A stretch of DNA of 64,000 nt from contig NZ_BMSK01000017.1 of NCBI RefSeq assembly GCF_014649115.1, positions 124,001 through 188,000 on the forward strand, written 5' to 3'. The DNA is from Streptomyces eurythermus (GTDB lineage: Bacteria; Actinomycetota; Actinomycetes; Streptomycetales; Streptomycetaceae). This document shows positions 52,301 through 60,369 of this stretch, one piece after another. The position numbers and the translations under genes were made by a program. Each line of letters starts with the position of its first letter. Within the stretch, counting starts at the first letter, position 1. A model generated the notes under the pieces. It was not told the origin of the DNA and ran no database searches. It saw only the letters and a program-made list of their open reading frames with translations.

Positions 52301-52508
52301 CCCGCCTCCACACCGTAGTTCCGCCATGTTCAGGTAAGCACCGGTGTCCGGCCCGGTGAACGGCCGGCCCGGACCTCGCCCGGTGTTCGCCCCGCCACCG
52401 ACCGGGCCGGACGGCCGCACCGGCCGGCCCTGGAGCCGTCCGGGTCCGTGCCCCCGCTCTGCCCTACGGCGCCCGGAAACCGGGTGGAGCTTCCCGCTCC
52501 GCCCTGCC

Positions 52509-52514
52509 TACAGT
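52509..52514 (+). promoter_or_regulatory. -10 element of a leaderless promoter
   Basis: TACAGT ends 6 nt before the ATG at 52521. No Shine-Dalgarno or strong -35 is seen, so a leaderless mRNA is likely. Confidence 0.5.
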
Positions 52515-52520
52515 CGCGGG

Positions 52521-52880
52521 ATGACCACACGAACCTTCCGCATCACCGTCCGCGGCGCCTTCGACGGCCTCACCGAAGCCCAGCGCGCCGCCCTCCTCGC
52601 CGGCGCCGCCGAACACGACGTCCTGCGCGCCGCGTTCACGCCCGAGGGAACGCTCACCTACGACATCGCCGCCCGGCCCGCCTTCGTCTTCCGCTTCTCC
52701 GCCACGGGCGAGAAGGAGGAGGACATCCTGGGGGCGACCGAACGGGCCGAGGAGACGGCCACGTCCTGGCTCACCGAGCGCGGCTACGGCTACAAGCACC
52801 TGCGGGCCACCGCCGAGGACCTCTCCCAGGCCCCCTTGGGCAAGCGACAGCGCCGCGCCGCCCGGGCGACCGGCTCCTGA
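52521..52880 (+). CDS. DUF6204 family protein
   Basis: This 119-residue protein starts MTTRTFRITVRGAFDGL and ends DLSQAPLGKRQRRAARATGS, a small actinobacterial family of unknown role. It has alternating strands (LTYDIAARPAFVFRFSATGE) and a C-terminal basic tail. The 53-nt gap to the MarR gene and the same strand suggest linkage, although MarR has its own operator. No catalytic motif is evident. Confidence 0.85.
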   Translation: MTTRTFRITVRGAFDGLTEAQRAALLAGAAEHDVLRAAFTPEGTLTYDIAARPAFVFRFSATGEKEEDILGATERAEETATSWLTERGYGYKHLRATAEDLSQAPLGKRQRRAARATGS

Positions 52881-52890
52881 AGCGCGGGCA

Positions 52891-52908
52891 TAAACTTGAG
52901 CAGTCAAG
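52891..52908 (+). promoter_or_regulatory. MarR promoter/operator
   Basis: TAAACT (52891-52896) is a -10-like hexamer overlapped by CTTGA-N4-TCAAG (52895-52908), a MarR-type inverted repeat. The MarR product probably represses its own gene. Confidence 0.55.
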
Positions 52909-52933
52909 GAGTCGGCAAGGGAAGGCGGACGCG

Positions 52934-53380
52934 ATGAGCGAGGATGCGCTGGACGCGGCGCTGCGGCTGGTACGGGCCCAGACGGCGCTGGTACGGCGCT
53001 TCGACGCGCGGCTCGGCGGGCTGCACGGCGTCAGCCTCGCCGACTTCACGCTGCTGCTCCGGCTGGCACAGGCGCCCGGCGCCCGGATGCGCCGGGTCGA
53101 CCTGGCCGAGGCGCTGGGGCTGACCGCCTCCGGGGTCACGCGCGGACTCGCTCCGCTGGAGCGGATCGGGCTGGTGACCCGGGAGCCGGACGCCCGGGAC
53201 GCGCGTGTGGCGTACGCGGCGCTGACCAGGACGGGCCGGCGGCGGCTGACGGAGATGCTGGCCACGGCCCGGGAGACGGCCGCCGAGATCTTCGCCGCCC
53301 CGGACTGGTCCCCGGCGGACCTCGCCCGCCTCACGTCCCTGCTGACCCGCCTGGGCGGCACGGGCTTGAAGGGGGCCTGA
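52934..53380 (+). CDS. MarR-family transcriptional regulator
   Basis: This 148-residue protein has a winged helix-turn-helix (MRRVDLAEALGLTASGVTRG, then LERIGLVTREPDARDARVAY), the usual MarR wing with Asp-Arg turn. It starts at ATG 52934 (MSEDALDAALRLVRAQ). The inverted repeat overlapping its own -10 points to autorepression relieved by a ligand. Possible targets nearby are itself and DUF6204. Confidence 0.9.
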   Translation: MSEDALDAALRLVRAQTALVRRFDARLGGLHGVSLADFTLLLRLAQAPGARMRRVDLAEALGLTASGVTRGLAPLERIGLVTREPDARDARVAYAALTRTGRRRLTEMLATARETAAEIFAAPDWSPADLARLTSLLTRLGGTGLKGA

Positions 53381-53970
53381 CCCGCGCCGACGGGACGCGC
53401 CCTGCCCGGCGGACGTACGCCGGGCGGGGTCGCTGAACCACCCGGCCCCGGCCGGCGTGCGCCGACGGGGGCACCGGACCACCCGGCCCGGCGGGCACGC
53501 GCCGGCGGGATACCGAACCCCCGCTCCGGCCGGCGTGCGTCGGCGGGACACCGGCCCACCCCGGTCGACGCTCCCCGCAACCCGCTGGCGCACGTCGACG
53601 GGACACCGGCCTACCTGGTCCAGCGCTCCCTCGTCCCCGCAGGCGCACACCGGCGGGGACGCTGAACCACCGGCTCGGGCGACGTGGGCCGACCGACCGC
53701 AAACCGCCCAGTCCGGCAGGCATACGCCGACAGGGACGCTGAACCACCCAGCCCCGGCAGGCATACGCCCACCGACCACTGAACCGTCCAGCCCCGCGGG
53801 CACGCGCCGGCGGGATACCGAACCCCCACCCCGGTCGACGCTCCCCGCAACCCGCCGGCGTACGTCGACGGGACACCGGCCCACCTGGTCCGGCGCTCCC
53901 TCGCCCCGCAGGCGCACACCGGCGGAAAACCGGCGCGCCCGGCCCGGTGCCTCGTAACCGGCCGCGCGCG
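53381..53970. repeat. Complex GC-rich repeat region between convergent MarR and MazG-like genes
   Basis: An approximately 97-bp direct repeat is present at about 53559-53656 and 53829-53925 (270-bp shift), centred on CCCCGGTCGACGCTCCCCGC and ACGTCGACGGGACACCGGCC. Smaller units (GGCATACGCC, GACGCTGAACCACC) recur around it. Open frames on both strands are repetitive and show no domain. Confidence 0.85.
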
Positions 53971-54381
53971 TCAGGCGCCGTCGCCACCCGGTATCCACCC
54001 CTGGCGGCGCAGTACGGCGGAGACGTCCGGGGCGCGGTAGTGCTCGCCCTTGAGGACCTTGCCGTCGGCCCGGCGGGCGACCTGTCCGTCCGGGCCGAGC
54101 TTGCTCATGTTGGCGCGGTGGATCTCGGCGATCACCTCGTCGAGGTCGATGCCGTGCACCAGGGCCGTGCCGTAGGCCACGTACACCACGTCGGCCAGCT
54201 CGTGCGCGAGCCGGTCCAGCGGGCCCCGGACCGCGACCTCGGCGACCTCCTCGGCCTCCTCGGCGAGCAGTTCGCCCCGGTGGGCGGCCAGGCCGGGGTC
54301 CACCTCCGTCGGGGTGTCGCGGACGTCGAGGCCGAAGGCGCGGTGGAACTCGTGGACGAGACGGGCGGGCGAAGTGCTCAT
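53971..54381 (-). CDS. MazG-like nucleotide pyrophosphohydrolase
   Basis: This 136-residue protein has the all-alpha NTP-PPase metal motif: EEAEEVAEV (about 40-48) and HELADVVYVAYG (60-71), which bind Mg. It resembles the HisE/MazG-related group in which a conserved C terminus (ANMSKLGPDGQV, KVLKGEHYRAPD) follows. It hydrolyses a nucleoside triphosphate to the monophosphate and pyrophosphate, and may clean up damaged nucleotides. It is divergent from the TAXI gene. Confidence 0.88.
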   Translation of the reverse strand: MSTSPARLVHEFHRAFGLDVRDTPTEVDPGLAAHRGELLAEEAEEVAEVAVRGPLDRLAHELADVVYVAYGTALVHGIDLDEVIAEIHRANMSKLGPDGQVARRADGKVLKGEHYRAPDVSAVLRRQGWIPGGDGA

Positions 54382-54480
54382 GCGGCGACTCTAACGGGCG
54401 GCACCGACAACGCCCCCCGGCGGCGGTCGCTGTGGCACCGGCCCTGGTCACCGCCGTGGCCCTGCTGGCAGGATCGCCGC

Positions 54481-55479
54481 ATGTCCAAGACGTTCCCCCG
54501 GGTCGGCAGGCGCGCGGCGCTGCGCGGCGCGGCCGTCGGTGTCGTGGCCCTCGGGCTGCTGTTGTGGTGGCTGCTGCCGCTCGGCGAGAAGCCGCCGAGC
54601 GGGACGATCGTGTTCAGCACCGGTACGCCCCGCGGGGTGTACCAGGAGTACGGCGAGCGGCTGCGCACCGAGATGGGCAAGGACATGCCGGGGCTGACGG
54701 TGAAGCTGCTGAACAGCGCCGGTTCCCAGGAGAACGTGGAGCGGGTGGCGTCCGGGCGGGCTGACTTCACCATCGCGGCGGCCGACGCGGTGGCGGCGTA
54801 CGGACTGCGGCAGGGCAAGGGGGCCGGGCGGCTGCGCGGGGTGGCCCGGCTCTACGACGACTACGTGCAGCTCATCGTGGCCCCGGGCTCGGACATCAGC
54901 GATGTCGCGGACCTGCGGCACAAGCGGGTGGCGATCGGACTGCCGGATTCGGGGGTGCGGCTGATAGCCGAGCGGGTGCTCCGGGCCGCCGGGATCGATC
55001 CGCGCAAGGACATCACCCCGGCCGGGGACGGCATCGACACCGGGCCGGCGCGGCTGCGGGAGGGGAAGATCGACGCCTTCTTCTGGTCCGGCGGCCTGCC
55101 CACGAAGGGGCTGGCCCCGTTGGCGCAGAAGGGCGCCTTCCGGTTCGTGCCGATCAACGACGACCTGGTCGCCCGGCTGCACGGCCAGGGCGAGTGGGCG
55201 CGCTACTACCGGTCCACGAAGATCCCCGAGTCGGCCTACCCGAACGTGCAGCGGGGGGCCGAGGTGCCGACGATCGCCGTGTCCAACGTGCTGATGACCC
55301 GTACGGACGTCGATCCCCGGCTGACCGAGTGGGTGACCCGCACGGTGATCAAGAGCCGGGACGGCATCGGCGCCCATGTCCACTCCGCCCAGCTGGTCGA
55401 CCTGCGCACCGCCATCTACACCGGCCCGCTGCCGCTCCAGGAGGGCGCCCGGCGCTACTACCGCTCGGTGAAGCCCTGA
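54481..55479 (+). CDS. TAXI-family solute-binding protein
   Basis: This 332-residue protein has an N-terminal helix (AAVGVVALGLLLWWLLPLG) that likely anchors or exports it. The binding domain begins GTIVFSTGTPRGVYQEYGERL, a TAXI (TRAP-associated extracytoplasmic immunogenic) signature, with VASGRADFTIAAADAVAAYG and FFWSGGLPTKGL. Such proteins bind organic acids or amino acids for TRAP transporters, but no permease gene is adjacent. It is convergent with gluK and may act in sensing. ATG 54481 follows GGCAGGA. Confidence 0.88.
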   Translation: MSKTFPRVGRRAALRGAAVGVVALGLLLWWLLPLGEKPPSGTIVFSTGTPRGVYQEYGERLRTEMGKDMPGLTVKLLNSAGSQENVERVASGRADFTIAAADAVAAYGLRQGKGAGRLRGVARLYDDYVQLIVAPGSDISDVADLRHKRVAIGLPDSGVRLIAERVLRAAGIDPRKDITPAGDGIDTGPARLREGKIDAFFWSGGLPTKGLAPLAQKGAFRFVPINDDLVARLHGQGEWARYYRSTKIPESAYPNVQRGAEVPTIAVSNVLMTRTDVDPRLTEWVTRTVIKSRDGIGAHVHSAQLVDLRTAIYTGPLPLQEGARRYYRSVKP

Positions 55480-55529
55480 CGGACGACCGGCGTGCGCGGT
55501 ACCGGGTGGGTTCGCCGTGCGCCGTGCGC

Positions 55530-56960
55530 CTAGCGCGCGCCCGGAGTCGGTTCGGTGGTCGGCGGGTGCCGTGGCACGCTGACGGTGACCCGTAGTCCGC
55601 GCGGCTCGTGGTGGGCGAAGTCGACCGAGCCGCCGCCCGCCGCGAGCAGGGCGCGGGTGATGGACAGGCCCAGGCCCGAGCCCTTGACGTTCTGGTGCCG
55701 GCCGCTGCGCCAGAACCGGTCGCCCACGCGCGCGAGTTCCTCGTCGGTGAGGCCGGGCCCGGTGTCCGTGACGACGACCGTGGTGGTGTCGCCGTCGGCG
55801 GAGACGGCGACCTCGACCGTGCCGTCCTCGGGGGTGAACTTCACGGCGTTGTCGATCACCGCGTCCAGGGCGCTGGACAGGGCGATCGGGTCGGCCCAGG
55901 CGGTGACGGGCGGGCAGTCGCCGGTCAGGCTCACTCCCTTGGCGCGGGCGGCCGGCGCCCAGGCGGCCACCCGTTCCCCGGCCAGCGCGCCGATGTCGGT
56001 CAGCCCCAGGTCGGCCTCGGCGTGCTCGGCCAGCGCCAGGTCGAGCAGATCGTCCAGGACCTGCGCGAGGCGCTTTCCCTCGGTACGGACCGAGGCGATC
56101 TCCGCGTTGCCCTCGGGGAGTTCGAGGGCGAGCAGTTCGATGCGCAGCAGCAGCGCCGCGAGCGGGTTGCGCAACTGGTGCGAGGCGTCGGCGACGAAGG
56201 CGCGCTGCTGCTCCAGCACCGCCTCGACGTTGTCCGCCATCTCGTTGAACGAGCGGGCCAGCCTTCTGAGTTCCGGCGGCCCGCCGGCCACCGCGACCCG
56301 GGATTTGAGCCGCCCGGTGGCGATGTCGTGCGTGGTGGCGTCCAGGACCCTGACCGGCTTGAGCACCCAGCCGGTGAGCCGGAGCGCGGCGCCGACGGCG
56401 AGCAGCATGGCCGCGATCTCCCCGGCGCCGATGACCAGCCAGCCGCGCAGGATCCGGGAACGCAGCTGCTCGGTGGGCGAGTCGGTGACCACGACGGCGA
56501 CGACGTCCCCGTCCCGGATCACCGGTGAGGCGACGACGAGCCGGCTGTGCTGCCAGGGCCAGGCCTGCGGCGGGTCGTGGCTGCGCCGGCTGAGCAGTGC
56601 CTCGTCGAACGCCCGGCGTATCTCACCCGCGCGCGGGACGAACCAGTCGCCGGGCGCGTTGGCCATCGCCTCCGTACCGTTGCGGTAGAAGACGCCCGCG
56701 CGTATGCCGTAGACGTCGTAGTAGCTCTCCAGTTCGCTGCGCAGACTCGCCCGGCGCTCGTCCGTGGTGGTGCGCCGCGATCCGCCGGGCCCGTCGGTGA
56801 CGAACTGGGCGAGCGCGGCGAACCGGGCCGCGTCGTCCATCCGGTCCACGACGACCCGTTGCTGCTGGGCGGCGGCCAGACTGCCGGCGAGCGGGATGCC
56901 GAGCGCGAGCAGGACGGCCGCCAGCAGCACGATGAGCAGCGGGAGGAGGCGTGTGCGCAC
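55530..56960 (-). CDS. gluK: Sensor histidine kinase GluK
   Basis: This 476-residue kinase has an N-terminal helix (LLPLLIVLLAAVLLALGIPLAG), an extracellular domain (about 32-175), a second helix (LVIGAGEIAAMLLAVGAALRL) and a HAMP region. The phosphoacceptor box is VADASHQLRNPLAALLLRIE, and the ATPase has NAVKFTPEDGTVEV and GSGLGLSI. It follows gluR by 9 nt and faces away from gluABCD. In S. coelicolor the orthologous pair GluR-GluK senses glutamate and controls the gluABCD importer; this is assigned by synteny. Confidence 0.9.
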   Translation of the reverse strand: MRTRLLPLLIVLLAAVLLALGIPLAGSLAAAQQQRVVVDRMDDAARFAALAQFVTDGPGGSRRTTTDERRASLRSELESYYDVYGIRAGVFYRNGTEAMANAPGDWFVPRAGEIRRAFDEALLSRRSHDPPQAWPWQHSRLVVASPVIRDGDVVAVVVTDSPTEQLRSRILRGWLVIGAGEIAAMLLAVGAALRLTGWVLKPVRVLDATTHDIATGRLKSRVAVAGGPPELRRLARSFNEMADNVEAVLEQQRAFVADASHQLRNPLAALLLRIELLALELPEGNAEIASVRTEGKRLAQVLDDLLDLALAEHAEADLGLTDIGALAGERVAAWAPAARAKGVSLTGDCPPVTAWADPIALSSALDAVIDNAVKFTPEDGTVEVAVSADGDTTTVVVTDTGPGLTDEELARVGDRFWRSGRHQNVKGSGLGLSITRALLAAGGGSVDFAHHEPRGLRVTVSVPRHPPTTEPTPGAR

Positions 56961-56969
56961 CCGTCCCCG

Positions 56970-57656
56970 CTAGGCGGCCGGGGCGACGAGCCGGTAGCCG
57001 ACGCCGCGTACGGTCTCGATCAGCGCGGGCTGGCGCAGTTTGGCGCGCAGGGAGGCGACGTGCACCTCCAGGGTGCGGCCGGTGCCCTCCCAACTGGTGC
57101 GCCAGACCTCGCTGATGATCTGCTCCCGCCGGAAGACCACGCCGGGCCGCTGCGCGAGCAGGGCGAGCAGATCGAACTCCTTGCGGGTCAGCTGGATCAC
57201 CGCGCCGTCCACGCTGACCTGCCGGGTGGGCAGTTCGATCCGGACGGGGCCGAGCAGCAGGGCGCTCTCGCCGCCGGTGACGGGGTCCTCCTGGACGGTG
57301 CGGCGGCTGACGGCGTGGATCCGGGCGAGCAGTTCCCCGGTGTCGTACGGCTTGACCACGTAGTCGTCGGCGCCCAGGTTGAGGCCGTGGATGCGGGAGC
57401 GCACGTCGGCGCGGGCGGTGACCATGATCACCGGGGTGCTGGTGCGCTTGCGGATCTTGCCGCAGACCTCGTAGCCGTCCTGGTCGGGCAGGCCGAGGTC
57501 GAGCAGCACGACGCCGAAGCCGTTGCCCTCGGGGACGAGCGCCTGGAGGGCCTCCTCGCCGCTGCGCGCGTGGGTCACCTGGAAGCCGTGGCGCCCGAGG
57601 ACGGCGGACAGGGCCGCGGCGACGTGGTTGTCGTCCTCGACGAGCAGCAGTCTCAT
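56970..57656 (-). CDS. gluR: OmpR-family response regulator GluR
   Basis: This 228-residue regulator starts at ATG 57656 behind GAGGGGG. The receiver domain has VEDD near the N terminus, the phosphoacceptor Asp in VVLLDLGLPDQDGYE and Lys in DDYVVKPYDTGEL. The C-terminal winged helix (LTRKEFDLLALLAQRPGVVF, VRGVGYRLV) binds DNA. It lies 9 nt ahead of gluK and divergent from gluA. A CTCAGAT direct repeat with an 11-bp period in the shared gap is a candidate target. Confidence 0.92.
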   Translation of the reverse strand: MRLLLVEDDNHVAAALSAVLGRHGFQVTHARSGEEALQALVPEGNGFGVVLLDLGLPDQDGYEVCGKIRKRTSTPVIMVTARADVRSRIHGLNLGADDYVVKPYDTGELLARIHAVSRRTVQEDPVTGGESALLLGPVRIELPTRQVSVDGAVIQLTRKEFDLLALLAQRPGVVFRREQIISEVWRTSWEGTGRTLEVHVASLRAKLRQPALIETVRGVGYRLVAPAA

Positions 57657-57866
57657 TCCGGCCCCCTCCGGTTCAGCGGTCGTACGGTCTCGGTTTCCGT
57701 CGGTCTTGTAGATCACTGGCACGCGCGCGTGCACCATGGCAGTGACGCCGATGGAGGAGGACGGAGTCAAGGGGCTTCGGGTTGCCCGTCTCTTCCGTTA
57801 TCCGGCCGATACGCGCGCGGACCCCAAGTGCTACGACACGTGTCCGATTGCTACCGGATCGTGATG

Positions 57867-57884
57867 CTCAGATCTCCCTCAGAT
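57867..57884. promoter_or_regulatory. Candidate GluR direct-repeat site
   Basis: CTCAGAT occurs at 57867-57873 and 57878-57884, one helical turn apart, in the gluR/gluA gap about 70 bp before gluA. OmpR-family regulators commonly bind such tandem repeats. Confidence 0.45.
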
Positions 57885-57952
57885 GTGATGACGCAGGTCA
57901 CAGGCTCTCACTACTGTCCTCGGAAACCCGAGGAGGACGGAGCCTGAGAGCG

Positions 57953-58729
57953 ATGACCAAAGTAACGGTGGCCAAGGAAGACGTGGCCACGTCCGACGAA
58001 CTGGTCGTCCTGAAGAGCGTCAACAAGCACTTCGGCGCGTTGCACGTGCTCCAGGACATCGACCTGACGATCGCCCGCGGCGAGGTCGTCGTGGTCATCG
58101 GGCCCTCCGGGTCCGGTAAGTCGACGCTGTGCCGCACCATCAACCGCCTGGAGACGATCGACTCGGGCACGATCACGATCGACGGCAAGCCCCTGCCGCA
58201 CGAGGGCCGGGAGCTGGCCAGGCTGCGGGCGGACGTCGGGATGGTGTTCCAGTCGTTCAACCTGTTCGCGCACAAGACCGTGCTCGAGAACGTGATGCTC
58301 GGTCAGGTCAAGGTGCGCAAGGCGGACAAGAAGAAGGCCGAGGAGAAGGCCCGGTCGCTGCTGGACCGGGTCGGTGTGGGCACCCAGGCCGACAAGTACC
58401 CCGCCCAGCTGTCGGGCGGCCAGCAGCAGCGGGTCGCGATCGCGCGGGCGCTGGCGATGGACCCGAAGGTCATGCTGTTCGACGAGCCGACCTCCGCGCT
58501 CGACCCCGAGATGATCAACGAGGTCCTGGAGGTCATGCAGCAGCTGGCACGCGAGGGCATGACGATGATCGTCGTCACGCACGAGATGGGCTTCGCGCGG
58601 TCGGCCGCGAACCGGGTCGTCTTCATGGCGGACGGGCGGATCGTTGAACAATCCTCGCCCGACCAGTTCTTCAGCAACCCGCGCAGCGACCGGGCCAAGG
58701 ACTTCCTGTCCAAGATCCTGCACCACTGA
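57953..58729 (+). CDS. gluA: Glutamate ABC transporter ATP-binding protein GluA
   Basis: This 258-residue ATPase has Walker A GPSGSGKSTL, Q-loop MVFQSFNLF, signature LSGGQQQR and Walker B VMLFDEPTSALDPE, the polar-amino-acid importer subgroup. Start ATG 57953 (MTKVTVAKEDVATSDELVVL) follows GGAGCC. It is the first gene of gluABCD and powers glutamate uptake. The gap to gluR carries a candidate regulator site. Confidence 0.95.
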   Translation: MTKVTVAKEDVATSDELVVLKSVNKHFGALHVLQDIDLTIARGEVVVVIGPSGSGKSTLCRTINRLETIDSGTITIDGKPLPHEGRELARLRADVGMVFQSFNLFAHKTVLENVMLGQVKVRKADKKKAEEKARSLLDRVGVGTQADKYPAQLSGGQQQRVAIARALAMDPKVMLFDEPTSALDPEMINEVLEVMQQLAREGMTMIVVTHEMGFARSAANRVVFMADGRIVEQSSPDQFFSNPRSDRAKDFLSKILHH

Positions 58730-58794
58730 CCGGCACGGCCCCCGCCGCCCGCGCCTCAGGGACTCGTTCCTCACCACTCAGAAGGATGTTCACG

Positions 58795-59625
58795 ATGAAG
58801 CTCCGCAAGGTCACCGCCGCCTCGGCCGTCCTCCTCGCCCTGTCCGTGGCCGCCACCGCGTGCGGCGGCGGCAAGGACGACAAGGGTTCCGGCGGTGGCA
58901 AGACGATCACCATCGGCATCAAGTACGACCAGCCGGGCATCGGCCAGAAGACGCCGCAGGGTTACTCGGGTCTCGACGTCGACGTGGCCACCTATGTCGC
59001 CGGGAAGCTCGGCTACAAGGAGGACCAGATCGAGTGGAAGGAGTCGAAGAGCGCCGACCGCGAGACCATGCTCCAGCGCGGTGACGTCGACTTCATCGTC
59101 GCCTCCTACTCGATCACCCCGGAGCGCCAGAAGCTGGTCGACTTCGCCGGCCCGTACCTGCTGGCCCACCAGGACGTGCTGGTCCGCGCGGACGACACCT
59201 CCATCAAGTCGGCGCAGGACCTGAACAAGGCGCGGCTGTGTTCGGTCACCGGCTCGACCTCGGCGCAGAACGTCAAGGAGAAGCTGGCCCCCAAGGCGCA
59301 GCTCCAGAAGTACCCGACGTACTCCGCGTGCCTGACCGGTCTGCAGAACAAGGCGATCGACGCCCTGACCACGGACGACTCGATCCTCGCCGGCTACGCC
59401 TCGCAGTCCCAGTTCAAGGGCAAGTTCAAGCTCGGCGGCCTGAAGATGACGAACGAGAACTACGGCATCGGCGTCAAGAAGGGCAGCGACCTCAAGGACA
59501 AGATCAACAAGGCCCTCGAGTCGATGGTTTCCGACGGTTCCTGGCAGAAGGCCGTGGACAAGAACCTCGGCCCGGCCGGCTACAAGAACGAGCCCGCCCC
59601 GAAGATCGGCGACATCAAGAGCTGA
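58795..59625 (+). CDS. gluB: Glutamate-binding lipoprotein GluB
   Basis: This 276-residue protein starts at ATG 58795, 9 nt after AGAAGG; ATG 58786 abuts that site. A lipoprotein signal ends in SVAATAC-GGGK. The periplasmic-binding-protein-3 fold is seen in LDVDVATYVAGKLGY, MLQRGDVDFIVASYSITPER and LTTDDSILAGY. It captures glutamate (or a related acidic amino acid) outside the membrane and delivers it to GluCD. Confidence 0.94.
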   Translation: MKLRKVTAASAVLLALSVAATACGGGKDDKGSGGGKTITIGIKYDQPGIGQKTPQGYSGLDVDVATYVAGKLGYKEDQIEWKESKSADRETMLQRGDVDFIVASYSITPERQKLVDFAGPYLLAHQDVLVRADDTSIKSAQDLNKARLCSVTGSTSAQNVKEKLAPKAQLQKYPTYSACLTGLQNKAIDALTTDDSILAGYASQSQFKGKFKLGGLKMTNENYGIGVKKGSDLKDKINKALESMVSDGSWQKAVDKNLGPAGYKNEPAPKIGDIKS

Positions 59626-59631
59626 GGCAAC

Positions 59632-59672
59632 GCCCGGCGGGTGCGCCGTCCGTGAGGGCGGCGCACCCGGGC
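59632..59672 (+). terminator. Hairpin between gluB and gluC
   Basis: GGGTGCGCCG / CGGCGCACCC, extended by GCCC / GGGC, forms a stem without a T-run in the 75-nt gluB-gluC gap. It may attenuate or protect the 3' end so that the binding protein is made in excess. Confidence 0.7.
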
Positions 59673-59700
59673 ATCCCTACACGCGGAAGCGCGGGAGAAC

Positions 59701-60369
59701 GTGTTCGACTTTCTTGACGACTACGACGTACTGGGCGCCTTCTGGACGACGGTGCAGCTGACCTTGCTGTCCGCCGTGGGCTCCCTGATCTGGGGCACCC
59801 TGCTGGCCGCCATGCGGGTGGGCCCGGTGCCGTTGATGCGCGGCTTCGGCACCGCCTACGTGAACATCGTGCGGAACATCCCGCTCACGGTGATCATCCT
59901 GTTCTCCTCGCTCGGCCTGCACGACACCCTGGGCATCAGCCTGGGTGCCGGCGACATCGTCGACAAGGCCAACTTCCGGCTGGCCGTCCTCGGACTGATC
60001 GTCTACACGTCGGCCTTCGTGTGCGAGGCGATCCGGTCCGGCATCAACACGGTGCCGGTCGGCCAGGCGGAGGCCGCGCGCGCCATCGGCCTGAACTTCA
60101 CCCAGGTGCTGTTCCTGGTCGTGCTGCCGCAGGCGTTCCGCGCGGCCGTCGGCCCGCTGGCCAACGTACTCATCGCGTTGACGAAGAACACGACAGTGGC
60201 GGCGGCGATCGGCGTCGCCGAGGCGGCACTGCTGATGAAGGACATGGTCGAGAAGGAGGCGCAGCTGCTGCTGATCTCCGCGATCATCGCCTTCGGCTTC
60301 TGCTGCCTGACCCTACCGACCGGCCTGATCCTCGGCTGGGTGGGCAAGAAGGTGGCGGTGAAGCGATGA
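59701..60369 (+). CDS. gluC: Glutamate ABC transporter permease GluC
   Basis: This 222-residue permease starts at GTG 59701. About five helices and the coupling motif SGINTVPVGQAEAARAIGLN place it in the polar-amino-acid permease family. It pairs with GluD as a heterodimer channel. Its stop overlaps the gluD start (ATGA), so translation is coupled. Confidence 0.94.
   Translation: MFDFLDDYDVLGAFWTTVQLTLLSAVGSLIWGTLLAAMRVGPVPLMRGFGTAYVNIVRNIPLTVIILFSSLGLHDTLGISLGAGDIVDKANFRLAVLGLIVYTSAFVCEAIRSGINTVPVGQAEAARAIGLNFTQVLFLVVLPQAFRAAVGPLANVLIALTKNTTVAAAIGVAEAALLMKDMVEKEAQLLLISAIIAFGFCCLTLPTGLILGWVGKKVAVKR

Noticed and set aside
53331..54451. Minus-strand frames of 200-500 codons through the repeat region next to the MazG-like gene
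   Set aside because: They are built from the repeats, with no domain and no conserved start. The MazG-like gene itself is in another frame.
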